Source: Marivivens sp. (GTDB lineage Bacteria; Pseudomonadota; Alphaproteobacteria; Rhodobacterales; Rhodobacteraceae). Taken from it: 64,000 nucleotides of DNA. The stretch spans positions 1 through 64,000 of the forward strand of contig JAHEBU010000006.1 in NCBI GenBank assembly GCA_024642115.1. Direction: 5' to 3'. Of the stretch, positions 9,201 through 17,141 are shown piece after piece. Both the position numbers and the translations under genes were made by a program. Under the pieces are notes generated by a model. It worked only from the letters and a program-made list of their open reading frames with translations, searched no databases and was not told the DNA's origin. The number at the start of each line of letters is the position of its first letter. Positions within the stretch are counted from its first letter, which is position 1.

Positions 9201-9574
9201 TGGTTCAGGCGGCGACCCCCGCCCCGCGTCAGGTCGCAGCGGCAGCGGTGGCGCCCGCGCCACAAGTCGTAGCTCCAGCCACCTCGGCCGCGCGGATCCC
9301 CCCTGTCGTCGCCTCGCCCAGCGGGCCGGTGCCGGGCGGCGTGGCGCGCGCCGCGACCGAGGCGAACGTGCTGAACCTGCGACAGTTGAACCTGATCGGG
9401 GTCTACGGGGCGTCGAACGCGCGGACCGCGCTCATCCGGACCAGTCGGGGGCAGTATGTGCGGGTGACGGTGGGCGACAGACTGGATGGCGGGCAGGTGG
9501 TGGCGATCGGGGAAAACGCGTTGAGCTATGTCAAGCGCGGGCGGACCTACACGCTGCAAATGCCGCCCGCCTGA
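6296..9574 (+). CDS. Giant GspL/PilM-like to GspC/PilP-like inner-membrane protein
   Basis: 1092 residues in three parts. Residues 1-170 resemble the actin-like cytoplasmic domain of GspL/PilM: LLIPNDQIRYMALDT, VRAALDGATPYAVNDLVYDY, FAREHKFAPVCFAA. A Pro/Ala/Asp-rich linker of nearly 390 residues leads to one membrane segment (about 554-577, LGLILTVILLLFLAAVAAL). A second low-complexity linker of about 440 residues then ends in a compact C-terminal domain (about 1025-1092: LNLIGVYGASNARTALIRTS, YVRVTVGDRLDGGQVVAIGE) like the homology region of GspC/PilP. The predicted topology, N-in/C-out, would let one chain join parts that are separate in pili or type II secretion. Such proteins are often loosely labelled translation initiation factor 2, which the sequence does not support. 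Function unknown. Confidence 0.7.
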   Translation: MKPNFALLLSFDGLRLLHRVSNGWHLVGEVPVDSPDLSKALSLLRRTAIDLDPRGLRTKLLIPNDQIRYMALDTTRASEDDVRAALDGATPYAVNDLVYDYVRGGGRTYIAAIARETLDEAEAFAREHKFAPVCFAAVPEEFTYAGEAFFGPTKVSVNLIGPNETVERDAEPVRIVGKAHLPKQDDPAEDTAVMAVSQVAVEPPAAAEPPGPTVAEDAPTSPPTIVDADPVVEPPAPADVTTGLESEPATDDIVEPAPLPSADLDVDSAEPPAVLRDPVLEDLGTPDIPVPEPSDGPITPGLDQILAVQPPTDGSPTDPVEPVTAADGAVEPVFASRARPLRASEPLVAPSAIMPPVVAPAPRVPPRSSGGPAAAVAKAQPFERAEPVFSSRARADLTTPPQPSLRAVTMPGAGPVPQAPAPVAETGPVASEATSLAVPVAVPAPVVGLQGADRSADAAGSAPLRPVDTAAPVPASAPAVTGVSDAALPPDARPRKTATVTALRPKDEAAPALTAPPRAQPAALPATAEDDEPTERDRLTVFGARKGPVRGKPRFLGLILTVILLLFLAAVAALAATKGPQALAWLLGRGVATTEVAATTNVAPDAALQTSVQDEQSADLADLGIPAAADQGPADLTAASDLAPLAADLSAADPAAETSAATAAPTPAEPTLSANPDVVASMAGALAALTAADQAAAPVGNPPTMNPVATAAPAEDTPGAAMSPAEAERIYAATGVWQRAPRLPLTPRSETADDVRVAAIDPVSPSRDAVALPDAAVAAPDLALVTPPNPPAPGVTFARDANGFVLATPEGTLTPDGIVVYAGKPSVVPPVRPGTQTDAAAEVAADAPLPITPGGVALASFRPQERPTDLVEQTQRSTLNGRSLDELSRIRPTARPPGLAPAPAPEPPPVEAAAPASENPAPDNPVPDVAAIAAAIAASAPPDLTAGATRLAIAASPRPDSRPRNFARVVQAATPAPRQVAAAAVAPAPQVVAPATSAARIPPVVASPSGPVPGGVARAATEANVLNLRQLNLIGVYGASNARTALIRTSRGQYVRVTVGDRLDGGQVVAIGENALSYVKRGRTYTLQMPPA

Positions 9575-9695
9575 CCGGCACGAGGCCCGCGGATCGGGCA
9601 ATTTACGGGCAAGATCACGGAATCATTCGGCGCTGACATACAAGGTGTCGCAGCGGGCCGTTGCCAATGGACCGCGCGATTGCGATAGGTCAGCT

Positions 9696-11612
9696 ATGGA
9701 AAGTTTTTTGCTTCAGGCCACGATCTACCTCGGGGCGGCAGTCATTGCCGTGCCTCTTGCTGCGCGGCTGGGGCTGGGGTCCGTTTTGGGCTACCTCGCG
9801 GCAGGAATCGTCATCGGGCCTGTCACCGGGCTGATCGGCTCTCAGGCTGCCGATCTTCAGCATTTCGCGGAATTCGGCGTGGTGATGATGCTGTTCCTGA
9901 TCGGGCTCGAACTGGAACCCAAGGCGCTTTGGGCGATGCGGGACAAGTTGTTTGGGCTGGGCGGGTTGCAGATCGTTTTGACGACGCTGGCGATCATGGG
10001 CGCCGCCATGCTGATGAACGAAGGCTGGGAAAGCGGGCTGGCGATCGGGCTGATCCTGGCTCTGTCCTCGACGGCCATCGTGCTGCAAACGCTGTCGGAA
10101 AAGGGGCTGGTTCAGACGGCCGGGGGGCGGAACGTGTTCTCGGTCCTGCTGGCACAGGACCTTGCGGTCATCCCGATGCTGGCCTTCCTGCCGCTTCTAG
10201 CGGTGGCCGCGCCGATCATGTTGTCGCCCGACGGGTCGATCAAACGGGCCAGTGACGCCGCACATGATGCGGATCACGCGGCGATCAGCCTGGTGGACGG
10301 GCTGCCCGGCTGGGGGGTGACGCTGGTCACACTGGGCGCGGTGGCCGCCGTGGTGCTTGCCGGGGTGTTCCTGACCCGGCCGGTGTTCCGCTATATCCAC
10401 CACGCACGACTGCGCGAAATGTACACGGCGCTGGCGCTTCTGATGGTGGTGTCGATCGCGGTTCTGATGGGGATGGTTGGGCTGTCGCCCGCGCTGGGGA
10501 CCTTTCTGGCGGGGGTCGTGCTGGCCAACTCCGAATTCCGGCACGAGCTGGAAAGCGACCTTGAACCGTTCAAGGGGCTGCTGCTTGGGCTCTTTTTCAT
10601 CACCGTCGGGGCCGGGTTCAACTTTGACGCCTTCTTTGCCGATCCGGTGCGTATTCTGGCGCTGACATTGCTGGTCATCCTGATCAAGGGGGCGGTGCTC
10701 TATACGCTGGCGCGGGTCTGGAAGCTCAGACCGCGCGACCGCTGGCTGTTCACGCTGGGGCTGAGCCAGGCCGGGGAATTCGGCTTTGTGCTGATCTCTT
10801 TCTCGCTGACGACGGGCGTTCTGACGGCCGGGCTGGGGCAAAAGCTGCTGCTTATCATTGCTCTTTCTATGCTGATCACGCCGCTTTTGTTCATCCTGTA
10901 CGACCGGCTCAGCCGGAGGATGTCAGACGAGGTGACACAGGACGCCGATACGCCCGACGAACAGGGGCAGGTCATCATCGCCGGGATCGGGCGGTTCGGT
11001 CAGATCGTCAATCGGCTGGTCCGGTCTGCCGGGTTTTCGACGATCGTCCTGGATGCCGACCTGCCGACCATCCAGATGCTGCGCAAGTTTGGGGTCAAGG
11101 GGTTCTTTGGCGACCCCACCCGGCCCGACCTTCTGGCGGCCGCCGGTCTGGCCACGGCCAAGGTGCTCGTCGTCGCCGTCAATGACAAGGACGCCGCGAT
11201 AAAACTGACCGCCTATGCCCGCAAGCAAAGGCCCGACCTTCATATCATCGCCCGCGCCCACGACCGGGTGCATGTCTATGAACTCTACGCCGCCGGGGCA
11301 GATGACATCGTGCGCGAAATGTTCGACAGCTCGTTGCGGGCCGGGCGCTATGCGCTCGAAAACCTCGGCCTGAGCGAATACGAAGCCGCCGAAGCGGAAA
11401 CCATGTTCTATCACCATGACCGGGCAGCAGTGCGCGAACTGGCGGAACTGTGGAAACCGGGTGTGGACCTGTCGGAAAACGCTGCCTACGTGGCGCGCGC
11501 CCGTGCGCTCAACAACGATCTGGAAACCGCCCTCGGGACCCGCCAGCAGCGGGCCGAGGCGGAACAAGGCCGGGGCCGCAAACCCGGCGACACCTCCTCA
11601 TCGCGCAGCTGA
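9696..11612 (+). CDS. CPA2-family cation:proton antiporter with RCK domain (KefB/KefC-like)
   Basis: 638 residues. The ATG at 9696 gives an N-terminus that enters the membrane at once (MESFLLQATIYLGAAVIAV); upstream in-frame sequence is polar and has no sensible start. Residues 1-390 carry about 12 hydrophobic segments of the Na+/H+ exchanger type, including GLELEPKALWAMRDKLFGLG and FLAGVVLANSEFRHELE. From about 424 a Rossmann RCK/TrkA-N domain begins (GQVIIAGIGRFGQIV, VLDADLPTIQMLRKFG), which in KefB/C binds nucleotide and glutathione adducts to gate K+ efflux. No KefF/KefG partner is adjacent, so gating is unclear. It is followed within 10 bases by a REP-hairpin-REP element. Confidence 0.9.
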   Translation: MESFLLQATIYLGAAVIAVPLAARLGLGSVLGYLAAGIVIGPVTGLIGSQAADLQHFAEFGVVMMLFLIGLELEPKALWAMRDKLFGLGGLQIVLTTLAIMGAAMLMNEGWESGLAIGLILALSSTAIVLQTLSEKGLVQTAGGRNVFSVLLAQDLAVIPMLAFLPLLAVAAPIMLSPDGSIKRASDAAHDADHAAISLVDGLPGWGVTLVTLGAVAAVVLAGVFLTRPVFRYIHHARLREMYTALALLMVVSIAVLMGMVGLSPALGTFLAGVVLANSEFRHELESDLEPFKGLLLGLFFITVGAGFNFDAFFADPVRILALTLLVILIKGAVLYTLARVWKLRPRDRWLFTLGLSQAGEFGFVLISFSLTTGVLTAGLGQKLLLIIALSMLITPLLFILYDRLSRRMSDEVTQDADTPDEQGQVIIAGIGRFGQIVNRLVRSAGFSTIVLDADLPTIQMLRKFGVKGFFGDPTRPDLLAAAGLATAKVLVVAVNDKDAAIKLTAYARKQRPDLHIIARAHDRVHVYELYAAGADDIVREMFDSSLRAGRYALENLGLSEYEAAEAETMFYHHDRAAVRELAELWKPGVDLSENAAYVARARALNNDLETALGTRQQRAEAEQGRGRKPGDTSSSRS

Positions 11613-11616
11613 CGGG

Positions 11617-11775
11617 ACGGTGGGTTGAAACCCACCTTACAGACTGCCCCGGCTTCTTTGGTCTGAAAAACTCCCGCCGGAGGCTCCAGGCGCGGGTCCG
11701 GGAGCCTCCGGCGGGAGTTGTTATGGCAAGGTGAAGGGCAAGGACCCCTGTCACGGTGGGTTTCAACCCACCGCC
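11617..11775. repeat. REP-hairpin-REP element, copy 1
   Basis: A ~158-bp unit. A left palindrome (11619-11636: GGTGGGTT, GA, AACCCACC) and a right palindrome (11754-11773: CGGTGGGTT, TC, AACCCACCG) flank a 19-bp perfect stem (11669-11687 with 11701-11719, CTCCCGCCGGAGGCTCC type, 13-base loop). Reading leftward the stem is followed by UUUUU, so the unit could end cobT transcription. Near-identical copies lie at 35002-35160 (inverted) and 44922-45079, with a fragment at 47702. Confidence 0.85.
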
Positions 11776-11855
11776 CTCTATTCCCATTGAACAGGAGTTT
11801 TTTATTTATTAATTAAAACAATAACTTGGTGATCGCTCACGCGTGAACGCCCCGA

Positions 11856-12869
11856 TCAGCCGTCGCTGACCCCCGCCTCGGCAAAGGTCAACATCCCCGA
11901 ATGACAGGCAATCGCCCCTGTGAGGATCCCGATGGCCAGAGCCGCCCCCGACCCTTCTCCCAACCGCAGGCCAAGGCGCAACAGCGGCTGCTTGCCCAAC
12001 GCCTCTAGCAGCCGACCATGCGCCGCCTCGGCGCTTTGATGTCCGGCTACACAATGATCCAGCGCACCTGGTTGGGCCTGCTCGAGCACGGCGGCCGACG
12101 CCGTGCAGATGAACCCGTCCAGGATCACCGGGATACCCAGCGCCCGTGCCGCCGCGATCGCCCCCGCCATCGCCGCAAGTTCCCGTCCGCCAAGGCAACG
12201 CATCACTTCAAGTGGGTCGCGGTCGCTGTTCCGGGCCAACCCGCTCTCGACCGCGGCCACCTTGCGGACCAGTCCGGCATCGTCGACCCCGGTCCCCCGC
12301 CCGGCCCATTCCGCCGCTGTTCCGCCGTACAGGGCGCAGGCCAGGGCGGCGGCAGCCGTCGTATTGCCGATCCCCATTTCGCCCACCACCAGCAAGTCTG
12401 CCGCGGGATCGACCGCCATCCACCCGGCAGCAAGTGCTGCGACCACCTCGGCCTCGGTCATCGCGGGGCCTTGGGTGAAATCGGCGGTGGGGGTATCGAG
12501 CGACAGCGCGTGCACGTCCATCCGCGCCCCGACCGCCTTGGCCAGTTGATTGATCGCCGCCCCACCGTGTTCGAAATTGGCGACCATCTGTGCTGTCACC
12601 TCGGGCGGAAAGGCCGACACCCCTTGCGCGCAGACCCCGTGATTGCCCGCAAAGATGATGATCTGCGGAGCTTTGATCTGGGGTCGCGCGTCGCCTCGCC
12701 ATGCCGCATACCAGATCGCCAGATCTTCGAGCCTGCCCAGCGCCCCCGGCGGTTTGGTCAGCTGTCCGTTGCGGGCCTCTGCCCCAGCGCGGGCGGCCGC
12801 GTCAGGACCGGAGGCACGGGCCAGAAGAGTGCGGAAGTCGGAAAGGCTGGAAAACGGAGCGGTGGTCAT
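11856..12869 (-). CDS. cobT: Nicotinate-nucleotide--dimethylbenzimidazole phosphoribosyltransferase
   Basis: 337 residues, start at 12869. CobT makes alpha-ribazole phosphate from nicotinate mononucleotide and dimethylbenzimidazole for the lower ligand of cobalamin. Visible signatures: [23 protein letters not shown] near the N-terminus, [45 protein letters not shown], and [13 protein letters not shown] near the C-terminus, which carries the catalytic Glu. Length is as expected. It is divergent from cobS with 76 bases between starts; that interval is too short and shows no B12-box, so a cobalamin riboswitch is not evident. Confidence 0.95.
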   Translation of the reverse strand: MTTAPFSSLSDFRTLLARASGPDAAARAGAEARNGQLTKPPGALGRLEDLAIWYAAWRGDARPQIKAPQIIIFAGNHGVCAQGVSAFPPEVTAQMVANFEHGGAAINQLAKAVGARMDVHALSLDTPTADFTQGPAMTEAEVVAALAAGWMAVDPAADLLVVGEMGIGNTTAAAALACALYGGTAAEWAGRGTGVDDAGLVRKVAAVESGLARNSDRDPLEVMRCLGGRELAAMAGAIAAARALGIPVILDGFICTASAAVLEQAQPGALDHCVAGHQSAEAAHGRLLEALGKQPLLRLGLRLGEGSGAALAIGILTGAIACHSGMLTFAEAGVSDG

Positions 12870-12945
12870 GCGGTCCTCGTTGCATCTGGTCTGCCGCCTG
12901 TCTAACCCTCGGCACAGGAATGGGAAGGCAGGAAAGGCCATCCGG

Positions 12946-13716
12946 ATGACCAAACCCGACATCGCCCTGATGGCCCCGTCCGACCTTGTCGCGGCGCTGG
13001 GCCTGCTGACGCGGCTGCCCGTCCCGGTGGACATCGACCGCGCCCAGGCACGGGGGGCGGCGGCGGCCTGGGCCTGGCCGTTGGTCGGGCTGGTGACAGG
13101 CGGCATCGCTGCGTTTGTGGGTCAGATCGGTCTGTGGGTCGGCCTGCCAGCTGCCATCTGTGCGGGGTTGGTTCTTGCCACCTTGGCCACCCTGACCGGG
13201 GCCATGCACGAGGACGGTCTGGCCGACTGCGCCGACGGGTTCTGGGGCGGCTGGACCGTAGCCCGGCGGCTGGAGATCATGAAGGACAGCGCCATCGGGA
13301 CCTATGGCGTGCTTGCCCTGATCCTGTCGGTGGGATTGCGCTGGACTGCCTTGACCGCCCTTGCCGCTGGGGGGAACCTGTGGCCCGCCGTGCTGGCTGC
13401 CGCGATCCTAAGCCGGGTGCCGATGGTCGCGGTCATGGCGGCCCTGCCCCCGGCGCGGGACAACGGGCTAGGCCGGTCGGTGGGTCAGCCGAGCCCCCGC
13501 ACGGCGGCGCTGGCTGCCGTGATCGGGCTGGCCTGCGCGGTCCTGCTGGTCGGGCTGATGGTGGTCCCGCTGGGCCTTGCCGGTTTGGCCGCTGCAACTG
13601 CTACAGCGGCCATCGCCCGGGCCAAGGTCGGCGGGCAGACCGGCGATGTTCTGGGGGCGACGCAGCAGGTCTGCGAACTGGCGCTCCTGCTGACCCTGTC
13701 GGCGCTCGCTGGCTAG
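12946..13716 (+). CDS. cobS: Adenosylcobinamide-GDP ribazoletransferase (cobalamin synthase)
   Basis: 256 residues; ATG at 12946. An integral membrane enzyme joining adenosylcobinamide-GDP and alpha-ribazole (phosphate), the last assembly step of cobalamin. The N-terminal [16 protein letters not shown] matches the family opening, and [18 protein letters not shown] holds the conserved acidic metal-binding residues. [20 protein letters not shown] is another signature, and the remainder is hydrophobic. Transcribed away from cobT, with which it forms a functional pair. Its last 4 bases overlap the convergent VCBS-like gene. Confidence 0.94.
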   Translation: MTKPDIALMAPSDLVAALGLLTRLPVPVDIDRAQARGAAAAWAWPLVGLVTGGIAAFVGQIGLWVGLPAAICAGLVLATLATLTGAMHEDGLADCADGFWGGWTVARRLEIMKDSAIGTYGVLALILSVGLRWTALTALAAGGNLWPAVLAAAILSRVPMVAVMAALPPARDNGLGRSVGQPSPRTAALAAVIGLACAVLLVGLMVVPLGLAGLAAATATAAIARAKVGGQTGDVLGATQQVCELALLLTLSALAG

Positions 13717-14407
13717 CGACAGGCCAGTGCCGCCGTCAAAGACGCCGCATCCACATAGGGGCCTACGACACGGGCGACGAGCCTGTCGCCAAGCAGACGG
13801 GTCGCCATCACGCGGGTCCAGTCGGCGTCTGCCGTGATCGCCTCGACCACCGGACCGCAGACGCGCATCCCGCCTTCGATCTGGGCCCCGCCGAAGTGAT
13901 GGTTGGTCAGGCCGCTTGCCGCCACCACAAACTCCAGCCCGCCGTTGCGCCAACGCCAGACCGACAGCACCTTGGCCAGATGGGGACGGTCGACAAAGGC
14001 GATTTCCACCGCGCCGTCGCCGTCCATGTCAGCGGCTCCGACCACAGCCAGCCAGCGGTTCTTTTGGCCGATATGGGGGGTTACTGCCAGTTGCCCGCCG
14101 GGTCCATAGACGGCCAGTTGCGCGCCAAGGTCGAACGAGGATTGGACCACGATCACTTCCGTAGAACCGTCGCCGTCCAGATCGACCAGACGGGGGGCTT
14201 CATCCTCGAACACATGCCCGGTCGGGGGAGAGAGGCGGACGCTCGCGCCATCCGACAGGGTCAGAACCAGCGCATCCCATTCGCTGAGCGGTCCCAGAAC
14301 GCCGTGCCCATAGCGGGTCGTGGGCGCGTCATAGCGCGCCCCGGTGATCGTCTGCGCCCCCGCCACGACTGGCAGCACCGCCAGTGCGGCCGCCAAGGCG
14401 AACCGCA

Positions 14408-14408
<1 letters not shown>
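13713..14408 (-). CDS. Exported VCBS/FG-GAP-repeat protein
   Basis: 231 residues with a signal peptide (RFALAAALAVLPVVAGAQ). Two repeats carry calcium-loop motifs, LVDLDGDGSTEVIVVQ and AADMDGDGAVEIAFVD, typical of FG-GAP/VCBS beta-propeller blades. In between are hydrophobic strands and a conserved-looking TNHHFGGAQIEGGMRVCG. A periplasmic Ca-binding or scaffold role is plausible but nothing defines a ligand. The start codon overlaps the ferredoxin stop by one base (TGATG), so the two are probably translationally coupled even though their roles look unrelated. Confidence 0.75.
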
Positions 14409-14899
<491 letters not shown>

Positions 14900-14910
14900 T
14901 TATCCCCAAA

Positions 14911-14994
14911 ATCCGGCCAAACCGGAAATGCAGTAGAAATCCGGCCAAGCCGGACCGGCAGTAGAAATCCGGCCAAACCGGACAGGCAGAGCAG
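14911..14994 (+). repeat. Three tandem 28-bp palindromic repeats
   Basis: Three copies with exact 28-bp spacing (starts 14911, 14939, 14967). Each carries the palindrome TCCGG-CCAAA-CCGGA (loop CCAAG in copy 2), a variable tetranucleotide, and GCAGTAGAA, the last copy ending GCAGAGCAG directly against the ATG at 14995. As RNA each would form a small hairpin in the leader of the lipoprotein gene. Confidence 0.85.
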
Positions 14995-15525
14995 ATGACA
15001 AAGGCGATCCTGACGATTTTCGTCCTGGGGGCCGCACCCCTGATGGGCTGCGCCCACGGTGGCGTGCCGTTTTCCAACCCGCCTGCGTTCGAGACCCCGC
15101 AGGTCGAATTCGACGATCAGGGCCGCTGCTATGGCCGCGATGTGACCCCCGCCGTGATCGAGACTGTGACCGAACAGATCATGGTCCAACCCGCCAGCGT
15201 GGCGACCGACGGCACGGTGCTGGAACCCGCCGCCTTTCGCACCGTGACCCACCAGCAGATCATGCGCGAACGCCGCGAGGTGGCGTTCGAAACGCTGTGT
15301 CCGCCGCAACTGACCGTGGATTTCGTGCAATCCCTGCAACGGGCTCTCAAGGCGCGGGGATATTACCGGGGGCCGATCGACGGGGTGATGGACGCCCGGA
15401 CCGGGGCCGCCATCCGCAGTTTCCAGCGGATCGAGGGGCATGACAGTCCCTTGCTCGATATCCGCACCGCCCGCGCCCTGGGACTGACTGTGCTGGACCC
15501 CGCGCAGCTGGCCGCTGAAGGTTAG
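14995..15525 (+). CDS. Lipoprotein with C-terminal peptidoglycan-binding domain
   Basis: 176 residues. The N-terminus has a lipobox (VLGAAPLMGC), predicting a lipid-anchored protein. The middle contains a charged region (VTEQIMVQPASVATDG), and residues about 110-165 form a PG_binding_1 domain (LTVDFVQSLQRALKARGYY, DGVMDARTGAAIRSFQ). Such proteins tether envelope functions to murein. Its ribosome-binding region is formed by the last copy of the 28-bp tandem repeat (GGCAGAGCAG-ATG), so repeat structure may affect translation. The last 4 bases overlap the convergent hydrolase. Confidence 0.8.
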   Translation: MTKAILTIFVLGAAPLMGCAHGGVPFSNPPAFETPQVEFDDQGRCYGRDVTPAVIETVTEQIMVQPASVATDGTVLEPAAFRTVTHQQIMRERREVAFETLCPPQLTVDFVQSLQRALKARGYYRGPIDGVMDARTGAAIRSFQRIEGHDSPLLDIRTARALGLTVLDPAQLAAEG

Positions 15526-16265
15526 GCGCGGGCCAAAACCTGTTCGACTGCCGTACCGATCAGGTCCAGACAGTCGGGCGTGGAAAAGCGGTGATCCGCA
15601 CCCTTGACCAGCGTAAGCCGCACATCTGCGCCCGTCGCGTGATTCAGCAGCCGCAATGCGGTATCCACCGACACATCCGCATCCGCCGTCCCCTGAAGGA
15701 ACCGCACCGGGAATGGCAGCGTCAGCGGGTCGCGCAGGACCAGCCTTGTGCGCCCGTCTTCGATCAGGCGGCGGGTGATGATGTAGGGCGCGCCATACTC
15801 TGACGGCAGGGCGACCTTGCCCTCGCGGGCAATTGCGCCCTTTTGGGCGTCTGAAAAACTGGCCCACATGCTGTCCTCGGTAAAATCCGGGGCGGCGGCG
15901 ATGGTGACAAGGCCCGCGATACGATCCGGCATCGCGCGGGACAGCAGCAGCGAAATCCACCCGCCCATGCTGGAGCCGACAAGGATCACCTGTCCGGGGG
16001 TCAGCGACAGCGCCGCCTGCGCATCCTCGAACCAGTCGCCGATCGCGCCGTCCTCGAACGCGCCATCGCTTTCGCCGTGGCCGGAATAGTCGAACCTTAG
16101 AAAGGCGCGGCCCTGCTTTTGCGCCCACTCTTCGAGCCAGACCGCCTTGGTCCCGCCCATGTCGGATTTGAAGCCACCGCAGAACACCACGGCAGGCCCC
16201 GCACCGTGGGTCAGGTGATAGGCAAGCCGGCGATTCTGCGGGGTGGTGAGGAATTGGGGGGGCAT
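15522..16265 (-). CDS. Alpha/beta hydrolase (ABHD10-like)
   Basis: 247 residues, start at 16265. Motifs: FCGGFKSDMGGTKAVWLEE (oxyanion region), RFDYSGHGESDG, and the nucleophile elbow VGSSMGGW (Ser). ADADVSVDTAL and KGADHRFS supply the Asp and His. This arrangement is like ABHD10-type thioesterases/hydrolases common in alphaproteobacteria. Substrate unknown. No export signal, so cytoplasmic. The next upstream gene on the same strand is a cysteine hydrolase 68 bases away, and the two may be co-transcribed. Confidence 0.85.
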   Translation of the reverse strand: MPPQFLTTPQNRRLAYHLTHGAGPAVVFCGGFKSDMGGTKAVWLEEWAQKQGRAFLRFDYSGHGESDGAFEDGAIGDWFEDAQAALSLTPGQVILVGSSMGGWISLLLSRAMPDRIAGLVTIAAAPDFTEDSMWASFSDAQKGAIAREGKVALPSEYGAPYIITRRLIEDGRTRLVLRDPLTLPFPVRFLQGTADADVSVDTALRLLNHATGADVRLTLVKGADHRFSTPDCLDLIGTAVEQVLARA

Positions 16266-16333
16266 GTGGCCTCTGACGCTGGGTTCGACCCCGTTTTGCC
16301 GGAAATGGAGGACCAAGGAAAGCCTTTGGCCCT

Positions 16334-16888
16334 CTACCCCATGTCGGCGATGGCCTTGTCCGTGCTGATGACGGTGGCGAAACCGTCTGACAGGGCGGCC
16401 ATAAAGGCGGCATGAACCTGCGGCGCGCTGACCTCGACCCCGTTGAAGGATTGGGGCGGACAGGCGCAGGCGTCGTGCGCCACCGTGCAGCCATAGCCCA
16501 TGTCGTGCGCGGCGCGGGTGGTCGTGTCGATGCACATCTGGCTCATCGCCCCCACGATCACCAGATCGGTCGCACCCAGCGCGTCCAGTGCGGCCTTGAG
16601 TCCCGTGTCGCGAAAGCTATTGGGGTGGTTCTTGACGATCACGGGCTCGCCGATGATCGGGGCGACGGCGGCGTTGATCTTGACCCCTTCGGTCCCGGCC
16701 TCAAAGAATGGGGCGGGGGTTTCCGGGATGATGTGCTGAATGTGGATCACCGGAAAGGCGTGGTCGCGAAAGGCCGCGAGGATTCGGGCGGCATTGGCGG
16801 CAGCGGCATCCGTCTTGTGGAGGGTCATGCGACCTCCCTCAAAATAATCATTTTGCAGATCGACGATGATGAGAACGGGATCGGGCAC
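16334..16888 (-). CDS. Isochorismatase-family cysteine hydrolase
   Basis: 184 residues from a GTG at 16888; GGAG lies 6 bases upstream and no ATG is available near the conserved beginning PVLIIVDLQNDYFEGG. The catalytic triad is visible: Asp in DLQND, Lys in VKNHPNSF, and Cys in VGAMSQMCIDTT. This family covers nicotinamidases, ureidoacrylate and other amide hydrolases; the zinc-site residues of nicotinamidase are not evident, so I leave the substrate open. Divergent from thrS with a 253-base interval. Confidence 0.88.
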   Translation of the reverse strand: MPDPVLIIVDLQNDYFEGGRMTLHKTDAAAANAARILAAFRDHAFPVIHIQHIIPETPAPFFEAGTEGVKINAAVAPIIGEPVIVKNHPNSFRDTGLKAALDALGATDLVIVGAMSQMCIDTTTRAAHDMGYGCTVAHDACACPPQSFNGVEVSAPQVHAAFMAALSDGFATVISTDKAIADMG

Positions 16889-17049
16889 GGAATTCTCCTG
16901 ACTTGGTATTGGTCCGTCGTGAGATAGCGTCAGCCGACAGAACGAACAGGGCGAGGGTCCTGCCGGGTCAACCGGACCCTGCACATGCAGATCGGAACAG
17001 GCAAACCGATGTGTCCGGTTCCCGATTGACCCTGGTCCCAAGGACGGAC

Positions 17050-17080
17050 TTGACAGTTTCACGCCGATGTCTCACCAAGC
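17050..17080 (+). promoter_or_regulatory. Possible thrS promoter
   Basis: A perfect TTGACA at 17050-17055 lies about 90 bases before the thrS start. The -10 position (about 17073-17078) is only weakly conserved, as is common in alphaproteobacterial sigma-70 promoters. The rest of the 253-base interval shows no gene, T-box or leader peptide that I can support. Confidence 0.35.
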
Positions 17081-17141
17081 CGCCACACATAACCCGCAAC
17101 CGGGCGTTTCGTAGGCGCCAAACAGACGAGGAGGCCCCAAG

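Noticed and set aside
8117-9601. A 494-codon minus-strand open frame opposite the 1092-residue gene
   Set aside because: Composition is Gly/Arg-rich shadow of an Ala/Pro-rich gene; no recognisable protein, no ribosome-binding site. The plus-strand gene has conserved ends.
12870-12945. Cobalamin riboswitch between cobT and cobS
   Set aside because: Only 76 bases and no B12-box-like sequence; the aptamer needs about 200 bases.
14911-14994. CRISPR-like array
   Set aside because: Three units of 28 bp follow one another directly; there are no unique ~30-bp spacers and no cas genes.
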